A stretch of 64,000 nucleotides of DNA from Candidatus Altimarinota bacterium (GCA_021734785.1 JAIPIF010000001.1:186001-250000), one strand, 5' to 3'; numbered from the stretch's first letter, positions 48,934 to 58,454 are shown. Notes: generated from the letters alone by a model not told the origin. Translations and numbers: made by a program.

Positions 48934-48943
48934 GATTTTTGCG

Positions 48944-49018
48944 TGGTAGCGCCACGGGGAATCGAACCCCGGTTACCAGGATGAAAACCTGGCGTCCTAA
49001 CCACTAGACGATGGCGCC
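48944..49018 (-). tRNA. tRNA-Glu (anticodon TTC)
   Basis: On the minus strand the acceptor GGCGCCA pairs with TGGCGCT (one G-U), the anticodon stem is CCAGG/CCTGG with loop TTTTCAT, giving anticodon TTC, and the T arm is CGGGGTTCGATTCCCCG. Discriminator A and CCA are encoded (48947-48944). It is a normal elongator tRNA for GAA/GAG and a substrate of MnmA. Confidence 0.95.
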
Positions 49019-49129
49019 TTGTTTTTCTCGCGGAAGCACCTGCTTCACTCAGAGAATTTGAAAGCCTCTCAAAAGAGCGGGGGAATTGTAAGAAAATCCG
49101 TTCTGCTGTCAAAATTTTCCCACGTCATT

Positions 49130-50659
49130 TTACGGCGAGCTCGCCGGTACTGCCGGGGCGGGAGGCTTGCCAGGCTGATTGATCTGCTGGATCAGTGCGT
49201 TGTACTTCTCTGCGGCGAGATTGATCACGGAGTCAAACGGCTTGCCTTCGCCCAGCTCGTAGGCCTGCTTGTACCACTCGGCGGCTTCAATGTATTTGCC
49301 CTGTTTTTCCCGCAGGAGCCCGAGGTTGAGAAACGTTCGTGGCTGCTCGGGATCGAGCGTTTTGGCTTTTTGCAAAACCTCCTCGGCTGCCACAAACTGT
49401 TTGTTGGCAATCAGCGCCCAGCCGTACAGATTCATAGCCAGCAGATCGTCGGGGTTTTCTGCCAGGAGTTTTTCGGCAATGTTGAGCGCAATGGCCGGAC
49501 GCTGGATCACGTCAATGGATGTGTAGATGGCGCTCACGTATTTTTTCGGTTCGGGATCCTCCTCCACCAGATCGGTGTACAGATCGAGCACTCGATCAAA
49601 TTTCTGCTGGGCGGATAAAATTTCAATCAGTTTCCAGCGCACCTCACTGGAAAATTCAAAATCGTGCTGAAGGGCTTTTTCAAAAAAGATCGCGGCCTCA
49701 GTGTCATTTCCCGTTTTTTCCAAACTCAGCGCGAGAAAGTATTGTGTCTGGGGACGGAGCGGATCCATCTCGTACGCATGCCGAAAATCTTCCAGCGCGG
49801 ATTCATATTTTTGCTGAAGAAAAAACGCATACCCCCGCAAAATCCAGGCATCGATGTACCCGATGTCTTCCTTGATCGCGACTTCGGCAAACTCCTGTGC
49901 CAGGATCGCCTCGTGGTGCTCAGCCAGCACCTTTGCCATCAGGGCAAAGAGGTGCGGATTTTTTCCATCGGCAAATTCGTCAAAGGTTTCGTACACGCCC
50001 AGCAGCGCTTCTACCTTTTCCGCCAGGGCTGGACTCAGACTCTGCAGTGGCGCGCTGACCTCCGTGACTCCTTCGGCAGTGACCGTGAGCTCCGCTTCTC
50101 TTTTGGGGAGACGGGAAAGGGTTTCGAGGATTTCTTGAGCGCGGGCGTGGTCGTTTTGGAGGGCAAGTACAATCGCCTGATACAGTTTCAGTCCGGGCGA
50201 AAGAGCTTCCTTGTGGGTTTCGAGCATGGCAAGTGCTGAGACAAAATCCCGCTTAAAAATATGCTGTCGTGCCTCCAAGATCGCAATGTCCGGATGATTC
50301 GGAAATTTTTGTCGAAGCTGTGCAATGAGCTGGGACAGTTTTTGCATCTGTCCGGAGCGAAGATAGACTTCTCCGAGGAGAAAATAGGGCTGAGACAGAT
50401 GTGGTTTTTCCGCGATCGCCGCAGAAAGCTCGATGGTGGCCAGAGAAAAATATTCGTGCTCCATCAGGCGTTGGGCTTCTCGTAGGCGTCCCAGGTACGA
50501 GATGCGTCGAGGTACGCCCTGTCGCTCAATCTGGCTGGGGGAAGGACTCGTCATGTCGGTTACCCAGACCTCGAGCTTTTCTCGAAAAATCCAGCCGATG
50601 CCACCGAAGATAGCAATCAAAATCAAAATATTGAGACCCCGAATGATTGTTTTTTTCAT
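49130..50659 (-). CDS. TPR-repeat membrane-anchored protein
   Basis: The 509-residue protein has one N-terminal span (about residues 6-25) and then a chain of tetratricopeptide repeats from residue 55 to 490, seen as repeated patterns such as YFLLGEVYLRSGQ, AWILRGYAFFLQQKYESALEDFRHAYEMDP and LNLGLLREKQGKYIEAAEWYKQAYELG. It ends in a Pro/Ala-rich tail. It probably acts as a scaffold on the outer face of the membrane; no partner can be named. It diverges from the V-ATPase operon. Confidence 0.8.
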   Translation of the reverse strand: MKKTIIRGLNILILIAIFGGIGWIFREKLEVWVTDMTSPSPSQIERQGVPRRISYLGRLREAQRLMEHEYFSLATIELSAAIAEKPHLSQPYFLLGEVYLRSGQMQKLSQLIAQLRQKFPNHPDIAILEARQHIFKRDFVSALAMLETHKEALSPGLKLYQAIVLALQNDHARAQEILETLSRLPKREAELTVTAEGVTEVSAPLQSLSPALAEKVEALLGVYETFDEFADGKNPHLFALMAKVLAEHHEAILAQEFAEVAIKEDIGYIDAWILRGYAFFLQQKYESALEDFRHAYEMDPLRPQTQYFLALSLEKTGNDTEAAIFFEKALQHDFEFSSEVRWKLIEILSAQQKFDRVLDLYTDLVEEDPEPKKYVSAIYTSIDVIQRPAIALNIAEKLLAENPDDLLAMNLYGWALIANKQFVAAEEVLQKAKTLDPEQPRTFLNLGLLREKQGKYIEAAEWYKQAYELGEGKPFDSVINLAAEKYNALIQQINQPGKPPAPAVPASSP

Positions 50660-50771
50660 CGGGGTGATTGTACGGGCACGGGCTCTTTTGGCAATATTTT
50701 TCTTTCGCTGTGATGCTGCAAATCCGCTTGCACTCGGGGACCCTGAGACACAAAAAAAGTTCTGAAATTGT

Positions 50772-50800
50772 TTGACATTTCGAAAAACTTCGTGAAAATT
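50772..50800 (+). promoter_or_regulatory. Probable promoter of the V-ATPase operon
   Basis: A perfect TTGACA at 50772-50777 precedes the operon; the -10 box at 17 nt spacing is only AAAATT, so the assignment is moderate. Confidence 0.4.
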
Positions 50801-50823
50801 CGCGAGAACTTATTTTCAACCCC

Positions 50824-51144
50824 ATGTCTGACGACAGTTTTTTGACCCAAATCCAAGACGCCGAGCAGACCGCAGAAGAACGCATTGAAAAAGCGCTTCA
50901 AAAGAAACAATCCGACCTCCAACAGTGGAAAAGCGAGCTGACAAAACAGCGAAAAAAATCGCTTGAAGTAGCCCAGGAATCTTCCCGAGAAGACCTCAAA
51001 TCGGTCAAGATTTCGGCACGCCAAAAATACGAAAAAGCAGTAGAAAAAGGAACAGAGGAGGCGGCGATGCTCGAGACCGAAAAAAAAGCACTGATCGAAT
51101 CTCACCTTGCGGAAGCAACTGAATTTTTGATCCAACGACTCTAA
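50824..51144 (+). CDS. V-type ATPase subunit G/H (peripheral stalk)
   Basis: A 106-residue protein that is wholly coiled-coil, rich in Lys, Glu and Gln, starting MSDDSFLTQIQDAEQTAEERIEKAL. The position before subunit I and the composition match the AhaH/NtpF-type peripheral stalk subunit, which pairs with subunit E. It is the first gene of the operon. Confidence 0.8.
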   Translation: MSDDSFLTQIQDAEQTAEERIEKALQKKQSDLQQWKSELTKQRKKSLEVAQESSREDLKSVKISARQKYEKAVEKGTEEAAMLETEKKALIESHLAEATEFLIQRL

Positions 51145-51147
51145 ACC

Positions 51148-53160
51148 ATGGCAAAAGTTCCGCTCCAAAAAATTCGGATTACGGGGTTGCGACAGCACTA
51201 CAAAATTCTGTTGCAGGAGCTCCATCGCAAGGGCATTTTGCAGTTGGTCGAAAATGAGAAATTCCGTGAGGCATCTTCCGATGCGCCGACTCCAAATCAC
51301 TTTGATGCATTTGATCTGGCGCGGATTGATTTTGCGCTTCGGTATCTTTCGCCCCATGCGCCCAAAAAAGGAAAACTCGAAAATATTCTGACAGGTGGCA
51401 AGCTCATCATGCCAGAAGAAGTCGCCAAAAAACGGTTTGCGGCATTTGCTCCGCAGCTGGAATCGGTTGTATCTGAATGCGAAAAACTGGAAGAATCTTC
51501 TGTCCGCGTGCGCAACGAATTGCAGCAGCTTCAGCAGAAAAAAGAGAAAGCGGGATCTTTTTTCCGTTTTTCTCTGCCGATAAATACGCCGCTGGAAACC
51601 GAACGGACTCGTTCGTGGGTGGGGAGTGTCCCCGTGGCAAAGCGTGATGCATTTATCGAAGCGCTGGCCAAGACGTCGCATTTGCTTGATCTGGAGGAAT
51701 TTTCGACAGCCGAAAAACAGGTTTTTCTCCGGCTGACTGTCCTCAATGAAGTTACGCCTCGCCTGCCGGAACTTTTTCAACGATTTGGATTTCAAGAATT
51801 TGATCTGGCCTCTGAATTTGAGGCCTTTGGGGAGAAAACACCGGCACAGATTTTGGAACGCATCGAAGCCGAACAAAAAAGGCTGGCCAAAGAACTCACG
51901 CACAACAAAACGCGAATAGAAGCACTGGCCAAGCACACAGAAGATCTCAAGATCACCCGAGACTTTCACCACTGGTACAAAGATAAAAATGACGCGGAAA
52001 AACACATGTTTCGCTCTCAGCGAGTGTTTGCGTTTGAGGCCTGGATCCCCAAATTTCGACTCAAAAAACTCAACCACTGGATCGAGCAAACATTTCTTGG
52101 GGATGTGGCTGTAGAAGCGATCGAGCCGAACAAAAAAGAATCACCTCCAACCCTCCTGCATAATAAAAGCGGTATCAGTTCGTTTCAGATGATCACCGAG
52201 ATGTTTGGATCTCCCAGAGAAAAAGAAATCGATCCCACGCCAGGGATGGCGCCCTTTTTTATCATCTTTTTTGGTGTGTGTCTGTCCGACACGGGATACG
52301 GACTTTTGCTGTTTCTCATTACAAGTCTCCTCTTGCTCTTTGGCAAACATTCCAAACAGGCGCGTCGCGTGATCTGGATGATTTTTTTGCTTGGTATTTC
52401 GGCGACCGCCGGCGGAATTTTGCTCGGGGGGCACTTCGGAATGACCGTTGATCAGGCACCGGCGTTTCTCACCACGGTCAATGCCGCCGGAGACCTCGTT
52501 TTTCGCGGACAAATTTTGGATCCCATGAGTGGATCGGGAGCGCTCAGCTTTTTGGTTTTCACTTTTGCTGTCGGTATTTTTCAGCTCCTCATGGGACTGG
52601 TGATGCAGTTTCTCCAAAATCTTCACAATCGTGATTATGTTTCGGCATTCGCCGATAGCGTGGCCTGGTTTTATTTTTTAGTGTCGCTGTTGCTCTGGGC
52701 GCTGGCAGATCAGTTTGGCTTTGACAAGCAGCTCCTGAGCTATTTCGCGCTTTCGGGCGCGGGCATTCTGGTCCTGACGCAGGGACGCAAGAAGAAAAAC
52801 ATCGTTCTCAAACTTCTCTTTGGTATCCTTGGCCTGTACGGCATTATGGATTACGTTTCCAGTATGCTGAGCTACTCGCGTCTGATGGCGCTCGGGCTTG
52901 CGACCGGCATCATCGGATCAGCCATGAATATGACGGCGATCGTTCTGGGGGACATGCTCCCAGGGATTTTGGGCATTTTGGTATTGGTGCTTTTTCTTTT
53001 GTTTGGACATTCCATCAATTTCGCGCTCTCAATGCTCGGCGCATTCGTTCACACGATGCGTTTACAGTTTATTGAGTTTTTTGGCCGTTTTTACGGCGGT
53101 GGCGCGCAGCAATTCAAAGCATTTGCGCGTGTCAAAAAATACCTTTTATTTCGTTCCTAA
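51148..53160 (+). CDS. V-type ATPase subunit I (a subunit)
   Basis: This 670-residue protein has a soluble coiled-coil half (residues 1-350) and a membrane half of about seven to eight spans (from FFIIFFGVCLSDTGYGLLLF). The last spans contain SMLSYSRLMALGLATG, with the arginine needed for ion passage, and HSINFALSMLGAFVHTMRLQFIEFF, both hallmarks of subunit I. It anchors the stalk and forms the ion half-channels. It begins three bases after the G/H stop. Confidence 0.95.
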   Translation: MAKVPLQKIRITGLRQHYKILLQELHRKGILQLVENEKFREASSDAPTPNHFDAFDLARIDFALRYLSPHAPKKGKLENILTGGKLIMPEEVAKKRFAAFAPQLESVVSECEKLEESSVRVRNELQQLQQKKEKAGSFFRFSLPINTPLETERTRSWVGSVPVAKRDAFIEALAKTSHLLDLEEFSTAEKQVFLRLTVLNEVTPRLPELFQRFGFQEFDLASEFEAFGEKTPAQILERIEAEQKRLAKELTHNKTRIEALAKHTEDLKITRDFHHWYKDKNDAEKHMFRSQRVFAFEAWIPKFRLKKLNHWIEQTFLGDVAVEAIEPNKKESPPTLLHNKSGISSFQMITEMFGSPREKEIDPTPGMAPFFIIFFGVCLSDTGYGLLLFLITSLLLLFGKHSKQARRVIWMIFLLGISATAGGILLGGHFGMTVDQAPAFLTTVNAAGDLVFRGQILDPMSGSGALSFLVFTFAVGIFQLLMGLVMQFLQNLHNRDYVSAFADSVAWFYFLVSLLLWALADQFGFDKQLLSYFALSGAGILVLTQGRKKKNIVLKLLFGILGLYGIMDYVSSMLSYSRLMALGLATGIIGSAMNMTAIVLGDMLPGILGILVLVLFLLFGHSINFALSMLGAFVHTMRLQFIEFFGRFYGGGAQQFKAFARVKKYLLFRS

Positions 53161-53189
53161 TTTTTTTAATTTTTTAACCCTCTAAAAAA

Positions 53190-53723
53190 ATGGAAGAAGC
53201 TGTCAACACAGCCGCAGCCGCAGCACCAATGGTTGACGCCATGAGTGCAGTCAACTGGGGACTCATTTTCTCGATTCTGGGAGCACTGTTTGCGGTGGTG
53301 CTCGGAGGAATGGGATCCAGTATCGGTATCAAACTCGCCGGCCAAAAAGCCGCGGGAGTACTTGCCGAAAAACCCAGCATGTTTGGGTCGCTCGTGACGA
53401 TGGTCGTTTTGCCTGGTTCTCAGGGAATTTACGGCCTGCTGATCGCCATCTTGATCCTCAATCAGATTGGGGCGTTGGGTGGAGAAATCGTCGAGCTCAC
53501 GATGAGTAATGGCCTGTCCTTTTTGGTCGCAGGGCTGATCATCGGACTTCTTGGCCTGACCTCTGCTATGTTTCAGGGACGAGTCGTGGCCGCCGCGATT
53601 GGCGGATTGGCACGAGATGAATCCATCTTTGGTGGAGCCATCACCATGTCCGTGTTGATCGAGACCTACGCGATTTTTGGTCTGCTGATCTCTATCTTTA
53701 TCACCAACTCCGCGCTCGCATAG
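53190..53723 (+). CDS. V-type ATPase subunit K (proteolipid, doubled hairpin)
   Basis: The 177-residue protein has four spans as two related hairpins. The first hairpin has VVLPGSQGIYG with Q78; the second has QGRVVAAAIGG (Q129) and ETYAIFG with the ion-binding E158. These positions correspond to L61, T64, Q65, Q110 and E139 of Enterococcus hirae NtpK, the sodium-binding ring, with Ser for Thr. So the rotor probably moves Na+ rather than H+. Only one carboxylate exists per double hairpin. Confidence 0.92.
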   Translation: MEEAVNTAAAAAPMVDAMSAVNWGLIFSILGALFAVVLGGMGSSIGIKLAGQKAAGVLAEKPSMFGSLVTMVVLPGSQGIYGLLIAILILNQIGALGGEIVELTMSNGLSFLVAGLIIGLLGLTSAMFQGRVVAAAIGGLARDESIFGGAITMSVLIETYAIFGLLISIFITNSALA

Positions 53724-53751
53724 TTTTGAACCCTTTTTCAATATTTTTCCC

Positions 53752-54309
53752 ATGGCATTGCAAGATATTCTCCACAAAATTCTCGACGAAGCCGCTGAAG
53801 AAGTGAAGCGCATCGAACAGGAAACCCAGAACGAAAAGAAAACGCTCGAACAAGAATCGAAGGCACAGGAAGTACAGGAAAAAAAGGAAGTCGAAGCGCG
53901 CAAAGTTTCCGCGATCGAATCCCTCGAGCGCAAAACAGAAGCGATGGCACGTCGAGAAGCAAAAAAACAGTTGCTCGGTGCCAAACACCGTATTATCACG
54001 ACGGCGATGGAAAAATTTCACAGCCATTTCTGCGGACTCAAAGAGGACGCGTATGGGGAAATTTTGAAGCAGTTATTTGCCAAAGTTGAAAACAAGAAAG
54101 GAATCGTCCTGGCTCCCAAAGATCGAGTGGAGCTGACCAAAAAACATGCCCCCTCTGCGCTGGAGGTTCGGGCGGACGATGCGGTCAAAGGAGGATTTGT
54201 CGTTCAGTACGGCACGTCCGAAGTGGACAACTCCTTTCACAATCTTGTGTATTCCGAATTTCGCAATGACGTAGAAACGTTCTTCGCTCAAAAACTTGGC
54301 CTGATCTAA
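53752..54309 (+). CDS. V-type ATPase subunit E
   Basis: A 185-residue protein with a long charged N-terminal coiled coil (residues 10-80, with the EEVKRIEQETQNEKKTLEQ pattern) and a compact C-terminal domain with VRADDAVKGGFVVQYGTSEVDNSF, which matches subunit E. It pairs with G/H as a peripheral stalk. The stop overlaps the start of subunit C. Confidence 0.88.
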   Translation: MALQDILHKILDEAAEEVKRIEQETQNEKKTLEQESKAQEVQEKKEVEARKVSAIESLERKTEAMARREAKKQLLGAKHRIITTAMEKFHSHFCGLKEDAYGEILKQLFAKVENKKGIVLAPKDRVELTKKHAPSALEVRADDAVKGGFVVQYGTSEVDNSFHNLVYSEFRNDVETFFAQKLGLI

Positions 54310-55319
54310 TGCAAAAAGAATTCCTTTTTCTCAGCGGACAGATTCGTGCGTTGCAGTCGAAACTCCTGACACTGCCGCAGATGGATCGTATGATTGGGGC
54401 GCGCACGCCCGAGGAAGCCTTTCGTGTCCTCGTGGAGCTCCAGTATGCTCAGTATTTTGACGAATCGACGCGCCCGGAGGATTTTCACCGGGTGATCCGC
54501 CAGGGAATCTTGGAAACAAAACAATTGATCCAAAAAGGAACGGACAATGATCCGGCCTTTGAATTTGTCTGGCGCGAGCTTGATCTGAATTCTCTCAAGC
54601 GGGCTCTCAAGATTCGCCTGGTGGAGAATGGGACAGAAATTAAAGATTTTACCGAAGAAAATGGATTCTCCGACTATGGGGATCTGACCAAAGAGCAGGT
54701 TGAAGCCATCGTCTTTCGGGGCGAACAGCTTGACCAGATTCCACACGAATACGGTCGTGCCATCGCCAAAGCCATTGCATATTTTGAGGAACACGCGGAT
54801 TTTCAGCAGGTGGAGTTTCTTCTTGATCGAGCGCATTTTGACTTTCTTGACCGGATAGCGCGCAAATCGCCCCATGATTTTCTGCGGAATCTTTTGGCCT
54901 TTCAGGCCGATGTGACCAATATTCGTTCGGCGGCTCGCCTGATTCTTTTGTACGAAACCGCCCTCCCTGCAGAGGGATTTCTGCCGTATGGAACTTTTGA
55001 TTTTTCTCTTTTCAAAGAGGCCAAGACGCGTGAAGCGCTTTTGGCGGCTCTCAAAAAAACACGATTTGAGCCGATGCTTCAAACCCTCAAAGCGGAGACA
55101 GCCCCAGAGCAACTGCTGGTCCAGATCGGTCGAGCACTGGATGAACGATTTCAAGCATTTCTCTCTGACGCTGAGTCTGGAGAAATTGGTTCGATTCAGA
55201 TTCCACTTGTCTACCTCGAGCGACGGCTCCAAAATGCGCGTCGTTTGAAATTTATTATGTTTGCTAAATTTTATGGGCTGGACCCCGAAAAAATTTACGA
55301 AGTCCTTCCCACTCTCTGA
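54309..55319 (+). CDS. V-type ATPase subunit C
   Basis: This 336-residue helical protein resembles the d/C subunit: three similar helical segments and a typical IRSAARLILLYE-type NIRSAARLIL stretch. Subunit C caps the proteolipid ring and joins it to the central stalk. The start codon overlaps the end of subunit E by one base. Confidence 0.85.
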   Translation: MQKEFLFLSGQIRALQSKLLTLPQMDRMIGARTPEEAFRVLVELQYAQYFDESTRPEDFHRVIRQGILETKQLIQKGTDNDPAFEFVWRELDLNSLKRALKIRLVENGTEIKDFTEENGFSDYGDLTKEQVEAIVFRGEQLDQIPHEYGRAIAKAIAYFEEHADFQQVEFLLDRAHFDFLDRIARKSPHDFLRNLLAFQADVTNIRSAARLILLYETALPAEGFLPYGTFDFSLFKEAKTREALLAALKKTRFEPMLQTLKAETAPEQLLVQIGRALDERFQAFLSDAESGEIGSIQIPLVYLERRLQNARRLKFIMFAKFYGLDPEKIYEVLPTL

Positions 55320-55326
55320 TTTTCTC

Positions 55327-55680
55327 ATGACACACCAGTACAAACTTTCTGTTGTCGGCCATGCCAGTTCGATCCTTATCTATCGAGCGATCGGTGTCGA
55401 GACGCATGGCGTGGCAGACAAAGCCGAAGCACGCAGTGTGGTGGAAGCCCTTGCGAGCGAAGACAAAGGCGATGAACAAAAAACGCCCGTGTACGCCATT
55501 ATTTTTGTCGAAGAAAACTTTTACAAAGATCTGCCCCCAGAATTGATCGAGAAATTTACCCGCCGTCCGTTGCCGGCGGTGATCCCGGTACCTTCACCGG
55601 ATTCGGGCAAAGACAGCTTTGCCAAGCAGCGCCTCTCCACGATCGTCGAAAAGGCGGTTGGGAGCGATATTTTGAGCTAA
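55327..55680 (+). CDS. V-type ATPase subunit F
   Basis: The 117-residue protein has a Rossmann-like start (LSVVGHASSILIYRAIGVETHGV) and IIFVEENFYKDLPPELIEKF, typical of subunit F, and a C-terminal helix. Subunit F is part of the central shaft. ATG 55327 is favoured over an upstream start that overlaps subunit C. Confidence 0.9.
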   Translation: MTHQYKLSVVGHASSILIYRAIGVETHGVADKAEARSVVEALASEDKGDEQKTPVYAIIFVEENFYKDLPPELIEKFTRRPLPAVIPVPSPDSGKDSFAKQRLSTIVEKAVGSDILS

Positions 55681-55704
55681 TTTTTTCTTTTTTTCTTTCT
55701 TATC

Positions 55705-57465
55705 ATGAGTGACACCCAACCCGTAATCGTAAAAGTAGCCGGCCCACTGGTCGTAGCGAAAAACATGGAAAAAGCCCAGATGTATGAGGTGGTCCGCGTG
55801 GGAGACGAAGGTCTCGTGGGCGAGGTCATCCGTCTGGAAGAAGGTCTTGCCTCGATCCAGGTGTATGAAGAAACCGCCGGTGTTGGACCAGGAGAGCCGG
55901 TCAAACCCACCGGAAAAACCCTTTCTGTCGAACTCGGGCCGGGACTGCTCGAAACAATCTACGACGGAGTCCAGCGGCCTCTTAAGGTGCTGGAAGAAAA
56001 AACGGGATACTTTTTGGCCCGCGGGATCGATGCTGATGGTTTGGACCAGAATAAAAAATGGGATTTTGTGCCCACGGTCAAAACCGGCGACACCGTTTCC
56101 GAAGGCGATGTGCTCGGTACCGTGCAGGAGACGTCACTCATTTTGCACAAGGTGCTCGTTCCCATCGGTATTCAGGATGCCAAAGTCAAAAAAATTGAAT
56201 CGGGACATTTCAAAGTCTCCGACACCATTGCCACCGTGGAAGTCAAAGGCGGCAAAACACAGGACCTGCAGATGCGTCAGTACTGGCCCATCCGTGAGGC
56301 CCGCAAAGCAAAAAACAAACGCATCCCCGACACCCTGATGAAAACGGGCGGCCGATCGGTGGATATGTTTTTCCCACTCGTACACGGTGGAGCGGCCTGT
56401 ATCCCCGGTCCATTTGGATCTGGAAAAACCGTGACGCAGCAGACACTCGCCAAATACTGTGATGCGCAGGTGATCGTCTACATCGGATGCGGAGAGCGCG
56501 GAAATGAGATGACGGATGTGCTCAACGAATTTCCTGAACTGATCGATCCAAATACTGGTGAGCCCCTGATGCGCCGCACGGTGATGATCGCGAATACTTC
56601 CAACATGCCGGTGGCTGCCCGCGAAGCATCGGTTTACACCGGGATCACCATTGCCGAGTACTACCGCGACATGGGCTACAATGTCGCCCTGATGGCGGAC
56701 TCCACGTCCCGTTGGGCCGAGGCCATGCGTGAGATCTCGGGCCGTCTGGAAGAGATGCCGGGAGAGGAGGGATACCCGGCGTACCTGGGATCCAAAACAG
56801 CTGAATTTTACGAGCGCGCTGGGGCGGTCGATTGTCTGGGATCTGACGATCGCCAGGGAGCCCTGACCGTGATCGGGGCGGTTTCTCCCCCCGGAGGAGA
56901 CCTCTCTGAGCCGGTGTCCCAAAACACACTTCGTGTGACGAAGGTCTTCTGGGGCCTGGATGCAAAATTGGCCTATCAGCGACACTTCCCGGCGATCAAC
57001 TGGCTGAAATCCTACTCGCTCTACGTGCCCAACCTCGATAAATATATGAAAGAGCACGTTGCGCCTGATTACTGGGATGTGCGTGCGGAGGGAATGGGGC
57101 TTCTTCAAGAGGAATCCAAACTCGAAGAAATCGTGAAGCTGGTAGGACCAGAAGCGTTATCTTTCCGCGAGAAACTGGTTCTTTTGACCGCCAAGTCAAT
57201 CCGAGAAGACTTCCTCTACCAGGATTCTTTCAACCCCGTCGATGCGTACACGATCCCCCAGAAACAGTACCAGATGCTCAAAACAATCCTGACCATGTAC
57301 TGGGAGGGGCTCAAGCTTGCGGATCGTGAGGAATTTGATTTCAAAAAAATCGAAGAACTCCCCGTGCTGCAAAAAGTCACCAAAGTCAAAGAACTCGATG
57401 CCGAAGACCTCAAAGCGTTCGAAAAAGTCCGTGACGACATCGCCAGTGCGATGGCCGGACTGTAG
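55705..57465 (+). CDS. V-type ATPase catalytic subunit A
   Basis: The 586-residue catalytic subunit has the Walker [13 protein letters not shown], the catalytic [11 protein letters not shown], the [25 protein letters not shown] block and [16 protein letters not shown]. It hydrolyses or makes ATP at the A/B interface. The length matches the family. It is the last gene before a strong terminator; the B and D genes that normally follow A are missing here, although an A3B3 hexamer requires B. Confidence 0.95.
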   Translation: MSDTQPVIVKVAGPLVVAKNMEKAQMYEVVRVGDEGLVGEVIRLEEGLASIQVYEETAGVGPGEPVKPTGKTLSVELGPGLLETIYDGVQRPLKVLEEKTGYFLARGIDADGLDQNKKWDFVPTVKTGDTVSEGDVLGTVQETSLILHKVLVPIGIQDAKVKKIESGHFKVSDTIATVEVKGGKTQDLQMRQYWPIREARKAKNKRIPDTLMKTGGRSVDMFFPLVHGGAACIPGPFGSGKTVTQQTLAKYCDAQVIVYIGCGERGNEMTDVLNEFPELIDPNTGEPLMRRTVMIANTSNMPVAAREASVYTGITIAEYYRDMGYNVALMADSTSRWAEAMREISGRLEEMPGEEGYPAYLGSKTAEFYERAGAVDCLGSDDRQGALTVIGAVSPPGGDLSEPVSQNTLRVTKVFWGLDAKLAYQRHFPAINWLKSYSLYVPNLDKYMKEHVAPDYWDVRAEGMGLLQEESKLEEIVKLVGPEALSFREKLVLLTAKSIREDFLYQDSFNPVDAYTIPQKQYQMLKTILTMYWEGLKLADREEFDFKKIEELPVLQKVTKVKELDAEDLKAFEKVRDDIASAMAGL

Positions 57466-57510
57466 CGTTGCGAAGAAGGGAAGGAATGAAGCTTGGAAGC
57501 AAAAGGAAAA

Positions 57511-57538
57511 CCCCGCCCAGTGATGAGCGGGGTTTTTT
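57511..57538. terminator. Terminator of the V-ATPase operon (bidirectional)
   Basis: AACCCCGC and GCGGGGTT arms with a 10-nt loop, followed by six T on the plus strand and by TTTTCCTTTT on the minus strand, so it can end transcripts from both sides. Confidence 0.85.
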
Positions 57539-57559
57539 GGTGGTACTTTTTTGAAGAAA

Positions 57560-57700
57560 TCAGCAACTGCGAGAATCACCCCCGTGTTCGAGTGTCTCAT
57601 GAACGTGTTTGAGTACCACTTGTATAAAGTTGTCAGACATTTCAGAAGCGGGTGGGGTTATTTTTGTGACTTCGTTATCGGTTCTTTCTGGGGAAGGCAT
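57560..57700 (-). CDS. Candidate small protein, 46 aa
   Basis: Minus-strand frame from ATG 57700 starting MPSPERTDNEVTKI, then SEMSDNFIQVVLKHVHETLEHG and ending GDSRSC. Composition is protein-like, with a likely amphipathic helix, and it converges on a bidirectional terminator. No ribosome binding site is visible. It is short, so this is only a candidate. Confidence 0.35.
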   Translation of the reverse strand: MPSPERTDNEVTKITPPASEMSDNFIQVVLKHVHETLEHGGDSRSC

Positions 57701-57950
57701 GGCTGAAAAAGGTGTTTAAAAAATAAAAGAATTTAAAAAAAGAGATTCCAAGTGGCAAAAGTAAACGGAGTCCTGGTAGCGTTCATTCATTGTTTCAAAA
57801 ATTACAAAAAATCCCGGTGGCCCGGGATCTGGGAGATGACATTCGTTTTTCGCCTATTTCTCCGTCCCGGCGGGTGCCGATCCAAAAAAGTAGAAAAACT
57901 GATTTCGATGTGTCATCGCGGGACATTGTACGCAGAGGGGGCGGGGAGCG
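57701..57950. other. Gap between V-ATPase and radical SAM regions
   Basis: No secure gene. A GC-richer 150-base stretch (57790-57950) has a plus-strand frame from a TTG reading LQKIPVARDLGDDIRFSPIS, which could be a gene remnant, but it runs into T-rich sequence and the 3' end of the opposite gene. Direct evidence of subunit B or D remnants was not seen. Confidence 0.3.
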
Positions 57951-58436
57951 TCAAATGTTTTTTATTTTTTTTCTTTGTGCTAGAGGTACCTTTTGGAGCA
58001 CGTTTTTCAAAAAGTTTTTTTTGATTTGTTTTTTATTTTTTGTTTTTGAAAATAAGATTTCCAGATTTTGAATGAGCGTCAATTCTTCTCGAATCTCTTG
58101 AGGGGAGAGGTTTGGTTGAGACAAGAAATTGGCGAAACATCGTTGGTACTGAGCGAGGGTTTTACAATTTAAGAAATTTTGAACTCCAAATAATTTTTTA
58201 TCATTTTCACTTGCTGGCAAAAGATCTGCTGAAAATTCTTTTCGACAGGTTTCCTCTTTAAGTGCTTGAAAAACAGGACAATTTAGACAGTTGTTTCTAC
58301 AATTTTTGACGACAGGGGCATCAAAAATAAAACGATATCCCCGCCAACTATCGACAATAATTGTCTCAAATCCGTCGTACTTTCGACGAATTTTTTGCCA
58401 CTCTTTTTCTGCGAGTTCGATGATTTGAGGATCCAT
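57951..58436 (-). CDS. Hypothetical protein with cysteine cluster, 161 aa
   Basis: A basic protein starting MDPQIIELAEKEWQKIRRKY. The centre carries a cysteine cluster (CRNNCLNCPVFQALKEETC, residues about 47-65) and two further cysteines at about 91 and 99, which could bind an iron-sulfur cluster or zinc. The C-terminus is lysine-rich. It lies downstream of the radical SAM gene on the same strand, but a terminator stands between them. No known family recognised. Confidence 0.6.
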   Translation of the reverse strand: MDPQIIELAEKEWQKIRRKYDGFETIIVDSWRGYRFIFDAPVVKNCRNNCLNCPVFQALKEETCRKEFSADLLPASENDKKLFGVQNFLNCKTLAQYQRCFANFLSQPNLSPQEIREELTLIQNLEILFSKTKNKKQIKKNFLKNVLQKVPLAQRKKIKNI

Positions 58437-58454
58437 GTTTTTTGGGATAAAAAA

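Noticed and set aside
48551-48955. Minus-strand frame of 134 codons across the gap before tRNA-Glu
   Set aside because: It runs through tRNA fragments, a terminator and hairpins, and its composition does not look coded.
56134-57108. Long minus-strand frame opposite V-ATPase subunit A
   Set aside because: Antisense shadow of a clearly conserved catalytic subunit.
57790-58071. Plus-strand frame as a truncated V-ATPase B or D subunit
   Set aside because: No motif of either subunit is present, the start is a TTG, and the frame overlaps the 3' end of a better-supported opposite gene.
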